Position numbers and translations under genes: made by a program
Assembly (NCBI GenBank): GCA_947483345.1
Contig: CANKNL010000121.1
Location: 1-8,579 of the forward strand
Direction of reading: 5' to 3'
Origin: Chitinophagaceae bacterium
Lineage (GTDB): Bacteria > Bacteroidota > Bacteroidia > Chitinophagales > Chitinophagaceae
Length of the DNA: 8,579 nucleotides
Notes under the pieces: generated by a model
Seen by the model: only the letters and a program-made list of their open reading frames with translations
Told to the model about the DNA's origin: nothing
Databases searched by the model: none
Shown here: piece after piece, positions 1-4,388 of the stretch
Position numbering within the stretch: the stretch's first letter is position 1
Layout: each line of letters begins with the position of its first letter

Positions 1-637
1 GCTCTTTAAATGAAGGAATGATATCAAATAAAACTTCAATGCCTTTTACAAAAACATCAACGTCTTTAATATCGCTGCCGGTATGGATGTGGAGGTTTTG
101 GATATGCAGGTTGTATTGTGTAACGAGTACCAATATGTTTTCAATTTGATCAACCGGTATTCCAAACTTACTTTTATCGTGCCCCGTTGACACTTTAAGA
201 TTGCCGCCTCCCATGATATTTGGTCTTAACCGAATGCCTACCGGATAAGTATGTCCAAATTTTTTGCCAAATTTTTCAAGATTACTGAGGCTGTCAATAT
301 TAATGTGAACACCCAGGCTTTGCGCTTCTTCAATTTCGGTAAAGTGAATACCGTTACTGGTATACAGAATATTTTTTGGTTCAAAACCTGCAAATAATGC
401 CAGCTTCACTTCATTGATAGAGCTGCAATCCACATGGCAGCCAATACTTTTTATGTGTTTTAAAATATGGATATTGGTTAAGGCTTTAGCGGCATAAAAA
501 AACCGGGTGTCGGTTTGTGCAAAAGCCGTGGTTAGTTTTTGGTATTGAGCGGTTATCTGTTCTGCATGGTAAACATAAAGTGGGGTACCAAATGTGTTGG
601 AAATGGCATTCAGCTGCTGATGTGATAAGACTGGCAT
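1..637 (-). CDS. lysA: diaminopimelate decarboxylase (LysA), N-terminal half, cut by the left edge
   Basis: This is a PLP-dependent fold-type III decarboxylase, which in this family converts meso-diaminopimelate to L-lysine in the cytoplasm, the last step of lysine synthesis. About 212 codons are open from the chosen ATG to the window edge, roughly half of a usual LysA of about 400 residues. I see FGTPLYVYHAE near residues 16-26. FFYAAKALTN follows, with Lys51 as the expected PLP Schiff-base lysine. Further on are VDCSSINEV, then TGHDKSKFGI (151-160) and HIHTGSDI (183-190), which match conserved barrel motifs of the family. The missing C-terminal half would carry the rest of the barrel and the C-terminal beta domain with its Cys. 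I chose the ATG at 637 because about 16 residues before FGTP is normal for the family and a TATTTTCG box sits just upstream. An in-frame ATG at 688 would add 17 residues with no family resemblance. A perfect hairpin upstream (741-772) separates it from the DinB-like gene. A related PLP decarboxylase (for example carboxynorspermidine decarboxylase) is possible but fits less well. Confidence 0.9.
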   Translation of the reverse strand, partial: MPVLSHQQLNAISNTFGTPLYVYHAEQITAQYQKLTTAFAQTDTRFFYAAKALTNIHILKHIKSIGCHVDCSSINEVKLALFAGFEPKNILYTSNGIHFTEIEEAQSLGVHINIDSLSNLEKFGKKFGHTYPVGIRLRPNIMGGGNLKVSTGHDKSKFGIPVDQIENILVLVTQYNLHIQNLHIHTGSDIKDVDVFVKGIEVLFDIIPSFKE

Positions 638-641
638 GTTG

Positions 642-649
642 CGAAAATA
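642..649 (-). promoter_or_regulatory. putative -7 promoter element TATTTTCG for lysA
   Basis: On the minus strand TATTTTCG ends four bases before the ATG at 637. It resembles the Bacteroidota -7 consensus TAnnTTTG with one change (C for the third T). I see no convincing -33 TTTG at the usual distance. If it is real, the lysA message would be leaderless or nearly so, and the longer start at 688 would be excluded. The box lies inside that longer reading frame, so it could also be chance. Confidence 0.3.
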
Positions 650-740
650 AGAAATGAAACGGTCATTTGTTGAATGATTTGATATCATTGTTTAATAATG
701 GAAAACAGCCTGTATATTTTATAATCCGGTTTATAAATAA

Positions 741-772
741 ACTGCCAAAATCGGTTTTGGGATTTTGGCAGT
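741..772 (-). terminator. perfect 12-bp hairpin between the DinB-like gene and lysA
   Basis: ACTGCCAAAATC (741-752) and GATTTTGGCAGT (761-772) are exact reverse complements around an 8-base loop. The hairpin begins 26 bases downstream of the DinB-like stop codon. Read on the minus strand, the stem is followed by TTATTTATAA, a moderate U-rich tail. On the plus strand it is followed by T8 (775-782), so the element looks bidirectional. Its position fits an intrinsic terminator for the mrp/dinB-like transcript. An overlapping 6-2-6 dyad (GTTTAT AA ATAAAC, 729-742) sits on the lysA side. Confidence 0.7.
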
Positions 773-797
773 CATTTTTTTTATCAGTATTTTTTAT

Positions 798-1301
798 TTA
801 CCTGGCATCATCTGCTGTTGGGCCATATAGTCCCGGAACCTGATTGCCGGTAACCCTTAAGTAAACCACTAGTTCTCCACGGTGGTGATAGAGGTGATTC
901 ATTAAAAATCCGCGTACAACCTGAATTCTAGGCATATCAGGAAAAATGACATTGTCCTCACTGCCCATTATCATTTTCCAATTTTCAAACAGGCTTTCGT
1001 CGGTAGCAGATTCCAGGGCCTGGCGGGCAGTTTTCAGATTTTCTTCAAATTTCGCAACAATGTTGGCTGCCTTGCTGATATCGCCTTTATCATATTTATA
1101 AGCCGCCATATCCATTACATGGTCATGTAATGTAGGTTGGTACCAGTTATACACTTCTGCAATATGCGAGGCCAGTTGCCCGGTTGACCAGTTTTTTTCC
1201 GAAGGTTTAAAATCCAGGGCACTATCGGGTATGGCGTTTAATAATTTACGGGTATTTTCGGCTTCCTGTTCAAACTCGGCCAATAAAGATTTTACTAACA
1301 T
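798..1301 (-). CDS. DinB-family putative metal-dependent protein
   Basis: This is a 167-residue protein with the DinB/YfiT-like four-helix-bundle signature. NWSTGQLASHIAEV (37-50) carries His46, and FLMNHLYHHRGELVVYLR (132-149) carries His136 and His140 in HxxxH spacing. These are the three histidines that normally bind the divalent metal. The ending TGNQVPGLYGPTADD is typical of Bacteroidota members. The family includes bacillithiol/mycothiol-dependent transferases and DNA-damage-induced proteins, but most members have no known substrate, so I give no reaction. It should be cytoplasmic; there is no signal peptide. The ATG at 1301 is preceded by AT-rich DNA without a Shine-Dalgarno sequence and without a TAnnTTTG box. 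That fits read-through from mrp 99 bases upstream. Length and fold assignment are secure; the function is open. Confidence 0.88.
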   Translation of the reverse strand: MLVKSLLAEFEQEAENTRKLLNAIPDSALDFKPSEKNWSTGQLASHIAEVYNWYQPTLHDHVMDMAAYKYDKGDISKAANIVAKFEENLKTARQALESATDESLFENWKMIMGSEDNVIFPDMPRIQVVRGFLMNHLYHHRGELVVYLRVTGNQVPGLYGPTADDAR

Positions 1302-1309
1302 GTTAAATG

Positions 1310-1326
1310 ATTTAATGTAGTTAAAT
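1310..1326. repeat. short AT-rich dyad upstream of the DinB-like start
   Basis: ATTTAA (1310-1315) and TTAAAT (1321-1326) form an inverted repeat with 5 bases between, starting 9 bases upstream of the ATG at 1301. On the minus strand the octamer CATTTAAC also occurs twice here, next to the start codon and 18 bases further upstream. The composition is so AT-rich that chance is a real possibility. Confidence 0.25.
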
Positions 1327-1348
1327 GAAAGATTAAAATGCCCGGTTA

Positions 1349-1370
1349 AAATAATAAAAATTTATTATTT
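1349..1370. repeat. A/T-only inverted repeat in the mrp-dinB gap
   Basis: AAATAATAAA (1349-1358) and TTTATTATTT (1361-1370) are exact reverse complements separated by AA. The repeat lies 30 bases after the mrp stop codon on the minus strand. With no G or C the RNA hairpin would be weak, so a strong terminator is unlikely. A protein-binding or flexible DNA site, or chance in AT-rich DNA, is equally possible. Confidence 0.4.
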
Positions 1371-1400
1371 ACAGCAAATGATGATCAGTTAATTGGTTGA

Positions 1401-2492
1401 TTATATCATTTCCTGTATCTGTGTTGGTTCCAGGTTGGCATTGCGCATGGCAATACCTCTTACTGCATTGGCCGTAAAATCCATAAAGGCTTTTTTAGTA
1501 ATGCCATCATCTCCAACCATAGCGGGTATACCCGTGTCTCCGGCTTCGCGAATACTTTCCACTATCGGTATTTGACCCAGGAAAGGGATATCATACTCTT
1601 CGGCTAAATTTTTACCGCCATCTTTTCCAAAAATGTAATATTTGTTATCGGGTAATTCGGCAGGGGTGAAATAACTCATGTTCTCCACCAGGCCAATAAC
1701 CGGAACTTTTAATTGCGCCTGTCCAAACATGGCAATGCCTTTTTTAGCATCGGCCAAAGCAACAGTTTGTGGTGTGGTAACCACAATAACTCCGGTAACA
1801 GGCACGGTTTGTACAATGGTTAAATGAATGTCGCCTGTTCCGGGGGGCATATCAATCACCAGATAATCCAGTTCGCCCCAATCCACTTCAGTTACAAACT
1901 GACGGATGGCATTACTAACCATAGGGCCTCGCCAAACTACCGCCTGCTTTTCATCAATGAGTAATCCTATGCTCATCATTTTAATGCCAAATTTTTCAAT
2001 GGGTACAATCATGCCAACACCATCTACATCTTTCATTAACGGCCTTTCGCCTCTAACGCCAAACATAATATGCTGACTTGGACCGTAAATATCTGCATCC
2101 ATTAAACCAACTTTAGCGCCGCCCTGAGCCAGTGCGAGTGCAAGATTGGTCGACACCGTACTTTTACCGACACCACCTTTACCACTCACTACAGCAATAA
2201 TATTTTTTACCCCACTTAAAATGGTTTTCCCGTCTTTACGATTGCTGCTGGTATTGCTGGTAAAGTTTACAGTAACAACAGCGTCTTTATTTACCAATAA
2301 TTTTACGGCATTAATACAGGCATTCATGATCAGGTCTTTCAATGGGCATGCCGGGGTAGTAAGAACTACGGTAAAAGAAACCCGATTGCCTTCAATAATA
2401 ATATCTTTTACCATATTTAATGTTACCAGGTCTTTGCCAAGGTCGGGTTCCTGTACATTACTCAGCGCTTTTAAAATATCTTCGTTGGTCAT
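1401..2492 (-). CDS. mrp: Mrp/ApbC (NBP35-type) iron-sulfur cluster carrier ATPase
   Basis: This is a cytoplasmic P-loop ATPase of 363 residues, the normal length for Mrp/ApbC, which is thought to carry and deliver iron-sulfur clusters to apoproteins. Residues 1-85 form a MIP18/DUF59 domain with TTPACPLKD around the conserved Cys49. The ATPase domain follows, with the deviant Walker A SGKGGVGKS (103-111, including the signature lysine Lys105), Walker A' MDADIYGPS (131-139) and the switch region IDMPPGTGD (213-221). VENMSYF (269-275) marks the usual place of the cluster-binding CxxC motif, but here it reads TPAELPDNKYYIFG with no cysteine. I recall other Bacteroidota Mrp proteins having the same replacement, so this is probably lineage-typical rather than a mutation. 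The ATG at 2492 starts directly at the family N-terminus. A TAAATTTG box lies about 35 bases upstream. It is the first gene of the minus-strand group; the DinB-like gene follows after 99 bases. Confidence 0.95.
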   Translation of the reverse strand: MTNEDILKALSNVQEPDLGKDLVTLNMVKDIIIEGNRVSFTVVLTTPACPLKDLIMNACINAVKLLVNKDAVVTVNFTSNTSSNRKDGKTILSGVKNIIAVVSGKGGVGKSTVSTNLALALAQGGAKVGLMDADIYGPSQHIMFGVRGERPLMKDVDGVGMIVPIEKFGIKMMSIGLLIDEKQAVVWRGPMVSNAIRQFVTEVDWGELDYLVIDMPPGTGDIHLTIVQTVPVTGVIVVTTPQTVALADAKKGIAMFGQAQLKVPVIGLVENMSYFTPAELPDNKYYIFGKDGGKNLAEEYDIPFLGQIPIVESIREAGDTGIPAMVGDDGITKKAFMDFTANAVRGIAMRNANLEPTQIQEMI

Positions 2493-2527
2493 CGTTCAAT
2501 TATTTGTTAAAAAATCTATATGAGCAG

Positions 2528-2535
2528 CAAATTTA
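2528..2535 (-). promoter_or_regulatory. putative -7 promoter element TAAATTTG for mrp
   Basis: TAAATTTG on the minus strand matches the Bacteroidota TAnnTTTG -7 consensus exactly and lies 35 bases upstream of the mrp ATG, giving a leader of about 30 bases. No clear TTTG is visible about 19-21 bases further upstream, so only the -7 half is supported. Confidence 0.45.
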
Positions 2536-2683
2536 AACATTGATACCCTTACTTTGTTTATTAATTACGGAATGTTGGTATTTTTGGAGATTCGGTAAAG
2601 GTTTAGTGTTCATAAACAGCCTGCTTTTAAATTTTCAATGCTCAGTTAAAAACGTTTAAATGTAAGCACTCTGTAACTCGACT

Positions 2684-2711
2684 ATTGATGATTGACGATT
2701 GTTTATTGAAC
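2684..2711 (+). repeat. four tandem ATTGNNN heptamers
   Basis: ATTGATG, ATTGACG, ATTGTTT and ATTGAAC follow one another exactly in a 7-base register. The first two copies differ by one base, and the last two keep only ATTG. A T8 run follows almost directly (2713-2720). Tandem ATTGACG-like heptamers are something I associate with Bacteroidota intergenic DNA, from memory only. One ATTG overlaps the putative -33 of the downstream gene. Confidence 0.5.
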
Positions 2712-2727
2712 ATTTTTTTTATATTCC
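2699..2727 (+). promoter_or_regulatory. weak promoter candidate for the secreted protein gene
   Basis: TTG (2699-2701) and TATATTCC (2720-2727) are 18 bases apart, close to the Bacteroidota TTG-N(17-23)-TAnnTTTG layout, but the -7 box departs from consensus in its last two positions. The implied leader is about 27 bases. This is a suggestion only. Confidence 0.25.
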
Positions 2728-2758
2728 ATTGTAGCCGGGGATTAACTTTTTAAAATTA

Positions 2759-3400
2759 ATGAAGAAACTTATACCATACTTTTTTATTGGTGCTTTATGT
2801 TTACCTGTTGCTGCCAAAGCCCAGTTTGAAACCTTTAAAGATTCTATTGTACAACTATACGGTATTGTAATGACAGCCGACAGTTTAAAAGGACTTGAAT
2901 CGGTGAGTGTGATTATAAAAGGACAAAACCGGGGAACCATTACAAATTATAAAGGGGTTTTTAGTATTGTGGTCTTAAAAGGCGATCAGGTAGAATTTAC
3001 AAGTATCGGTTATAAGCCTAAAATCATTTCAATTCCAACAAATTTGGAGGGTAATCAACACAGTGTAATACAGTTAATGGTTACCGATACCATTTATTTA
3101 GCGGCCACCATTATTAAAGCAAGGCCAACCCGTGCTCAGTTTGAGCGGGATTTTTTAAATACCCAGGTACCCGACGATTATATTACCATAGCCCGTAAAA
3201 ATAATAATGAGGCCACACGTAGAATTTTGGTAGCGAATCTGCCCACCGATGGACGGGAGTCGAGTAGTAATTATTTACGGCAAACCAGCAATAAAGCCTA
3301 TTATGCCGGGCAGGCACCACCCATGAATATCTTTAATCCCTTTGCCTGGGCCGAATTTATCAAGGCATGGAAAAGAGGTGATTATAAAAGTAAGAAATAA
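2759..3400 (+). CDS. secreted protein with CarboxypepD_reg-like domain, function unknown
   Basis: This is a 213-residue exported protein. Residues 1-21 form a signal peptide: MKK, a hydrophobic core, then AAKA before Gln22. Cys14 is preceded by Leu, so there is no good lipobox and the product should be soluble in the periplasm or held at the outer membrane. Residues 32-108 match the CarboxypepD_reg-like beta-sandwich: YGIVMTADSLKGLESVSVIIKG, then GTITNYKGVFSIVV, then FTSIGYKPKIISIP. This small domain is common in Bacteroidota surface and TonB-linked proteins and has no enzymatic role of its own. From residue 120 the protein is polar and basic, with QFERDFLNTQVPDDY, RRILVANLPTDGRES and NPFAWAEFIKAWKRGDYK; I do not recognise this half. 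There is no TonB plug or barrel, so it is not a SusC-type receptor. It seems to stand alone, divergent from mrp and followed by a possible terminator. The ATG at 2759 is fixed by the signal peptide. Confidence 0.85.
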   Translation: MKKLIPYFFIGALCLPVAAKAQFETFKDSIVQLYGIVMTADSLKGLESVSVIIKGQNRGTITNYKGVFSIVVLKGDQVEFTSIGYKPKIISIPTNLEGNQHSVIQLMVTDTIYLAATIIKARPTRAQFERDFLNTQVPDDYITIARKNNNEATRRILVANLPTDGRESSSNYLRQTSNKAYYAGQAPPMNIFNPFAWAEFIKAWKRGDYKSKK

Positions 3401-3413
3401 AGCAGTTCTCCTT

Positions 3414-3460
3414 AAATACGCATCAGTGTATTTGCTGCAAAAATTTTAGCAAAGATTTTT
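3414..3460 (+). terminator. possible intrinsic terminator after the secreted protein gene
   Basis: Two overlapping hairpins can form 13 to 53 bases after the stop codon. The first pairs AAATACGC (3414-3421) with GTGTATTT (3426-3433) around ATCA, with one G-U pair. The second pairs TTTGCT (3431-3436) with AGCAAA (3448-3453) and is followed by GA and T5 (3456-3460). They share bases 3431-3433, so only one can be fully formed. The stems are weak, and the T run fits a modest terminator for the 2759-3400 gene. Confidence 0.4.
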
Positions 3461-3467
3461 ATTCCTG

Positions 3468-3475
3468 TACATTCG
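3468..3475 (+). promoter_or_regulatory. putative -7 promoter element TACATTCG for aroK
   Basis: TACATTCG resembles TAnnTTTG with one change and ends 16 bases before the aroK ATG, giving a leader of about a dozen bases. Its last base is the first base of the dyad at 3475-3491, so a protein bound there would block this promoter. No clear -33 TTTG is present. Confidence 0.35.
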
Positions 3476-3491
3476 TTGTAATAATTACAAC
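3475..3491. promoter_or_regulatory. perfect 8-1-8 dyad at the aroK start, Fur-family-like operator candidate
   Basis: GTTGTAAT (3475-3482), a single A, and ATTACAAC (3484-3491) form a perfect inverted repeat ending on the base before the aroK ATG. The inner TTGTAAT-A-ATTACAA has the 7-1-7 layout of Fur-superfamily boxes. It differs at one base per arm from the Zur box I recall (TCGTAATnATTACGA) and at one base per arm from the Per box (TTATAATnATTATAA). It covers the expected transcription start. What is seen is the symmetry and position; binding by a Fur-type regulator is inference. A MarR- or TetR-type operator is an alternative. Confidence 0.5.
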
Positions 3492-3995
3492 ATGAAAATT
3501 TTCCTTATTGGTTTTATGGGTAGTGGCAAAACTTACTGGGGTAAAATTTGGGCTCAGCAATATGGGCTCAGTTTTTTTGATTTAGATGAGGTTATTGAAA
3601 AGGAACAGGGGAAAACTGTGGCCGCTATTTTTGAAAAAGAAGGAGAGGCTTATTTCAGAAAAGTTGAAGCCATCGCCTTACATACTTTTTTAGATGAGCA
3701 AGACTGTATTATTGCCTGTGGCGGCGGAACGGCCTGTTTTGATGATAATATGCAATGGATGAATGATAACGGTATTACTGTTTATCTTTCGGCAACCGCT
3801 CAGCATATTTTTAACCGGGTAATTGAAGAAAAAGATAAACGGCCTTTAATGAAAAAACTCAATGACGCCGAACTGTTATTTTTTATCGAACAAACATTAA
3901 AAGCACGTGAACCTTTTTATAATCAGGCAAAATGGATTTTGGCTGGCGACAAAATAAATGCCAGCAGCCTGTCTGATTTTAACATCAAAATTTAA
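3492..3995 (+). CDS. aroK: shikimate kinase
   Basis: This is a cytoplasmic NMP-kinase-fold enzyme that phosphorylates shikimate with ATP at the 3-hydroxyl on the way to chorismate. It has 167 residues, the normal size for single-domain AroK. The sequence shows the Walker A loop GFMGSGKT (7-14), FFDLDEVIE (28-36) with Asp30/Asp32 at the Mg and shikimate site, and EAYFRKVE (52-59) with Arg56 for shikimate. CGGGTA (76-81) is the Walker B-like glycine loop, DKRPLM (115-120) holds the lid arginine Arg117, and ARE (138-140) carries Arg139. All key residues are present. The ATG at 3492 leaves only five residues before the P-loop glycine, as usual in the family. A DUF423 gene follows 6 bases later, almost surely in the same transcript. 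The start region carries a TACATTCG box and a perfect operator-like dyad, so control at transcription initiation is likely. Confidence 0.96.
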   Translation: MKIFLIGFMGSGKTYWGKIWAQQYGLSFFDLDEVIEKEQGKTVAAIFEKEGEAYFRKVEAIALHTFLDEQDCIIACGGGTACFDDNMQWMNDNGITVYLSATAQHIFNRVIEEKDKRPLMKKLNDAELLFFIEQTLKAREPFYNQAKWILAGDKINASSLSDFNIKI

Positions 3996-4001
3996 ACTGA
4001 C

Positions 4002-4388
4002 ATGCATAAGGGCTTTATTAAAATAGCAGCCTGCTTAGGCGCTTTATCGGTTATACTTGGTGCATTTGCGGCACATGGCTTAAAGCAAATTTTAGTGCCT
4101 GAACAATTACAGATTTTTGAAACAGCCGTCAGGTATCAGTTTTATCATGTTTTTGCGTTACTGGCTGTGGGGGTTTTGTATAAAGAGTTTCCGGGTAAAT
4201 TAATAACCTTGGCCGGGCAGCTGTTTATAGCAGGCATGATACTTTTTTCGGGCTCTTTATATTTTTTATGTTATATAAAATATACAGGCCTGCCGCTAAA
4301 CTGGCTGGGTGCCATAACCCCTTTTGGCGGAGCCTGTTTTATTACCGGTTGGGTCATGCTTTTTTGGGCAATGACTAAACGGTATTAG
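4002..4388 (+). CDS. DUF423 family small membrane protein
   Basis: This is a 128-residue inner-membrane protein of the DUF423 (YgdD-like) family, with four predicted membrane helices at about residues 5-25, 46-60, 67-91 and 101-124. The family signature is clear: LGALSVILGAFAAHGLK near the N-terminus, FETAVRYQFYHVFALL in the middle, GSLYFLCYI and the ending LGAITPFGGACFITGWVMLFW. The biochemical role of the family is not known. It starts 6 bases after the aroK stop, so it is co-transcribed with aroK and would share any control from the dyad at 3475-3491. Its TAG stop (4386-4388) overlaps the TAA stop of the convergent histidine kinase gene, leaving no room for a terminator between the two genes. 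Confidence 0.93.
   Translation: MHKGFIKIAACLGALSVILGAFAAHGLKQILVPEQLQIFETAVRYQFYHVFALLAVGVLYKEFPGKLITLAGQLFIAGMILFSGSLYFLCYIKYTGLPLNWLGAITPFGGACFITGWVMLFWAMTKRY

Larger units (their letters stand above)
2493..2758. other. divergent intergenic region between mrp and the secreted protein
   Basis: These 266 bases have no convincing reading frame. They hold the mrp -7 box (2528-2535), a tandem heptamer run (2684-2711), a weak promoter candidate for the plus-strand gene (2699-2727) and an AT-rich imperfect dyad next to the ATG (2741-2760, 8 of 10 positions paired). I see no tRNA or riboswitch-like structure. Confidence 0.6.

Noticed and set aside
638..688. Longer lysA start at ATG 688
   Set aside because: It is in frame and open, but the 17 extra residues do not resemble the LysA N-terminus and would include the TATTTTCG box. 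I kept ATG 637 but cannot exclude it.
2146..2523. 125-codon plus-strand reading frame lying opposite mrp
   Set aside because: It is antisense to a clear Mrp coding region, the protein has low complexity and no recognisable motif, and it extends past the mrp start only by chance.
2534..2565. TAAACA/TGTTTA inverted repeat with a wide spacer near the mrp promoter
   Set aside because: Six-base AT-rich arms about 15 bases apart are expected by chance in such DNA.
2719..2940. 73-codon minus-strand reading frame opposite the secreted protein
   Set aside because: It overlaps the signal peptide and domain of a well-supported plus-strand gene and has no family resemblance.
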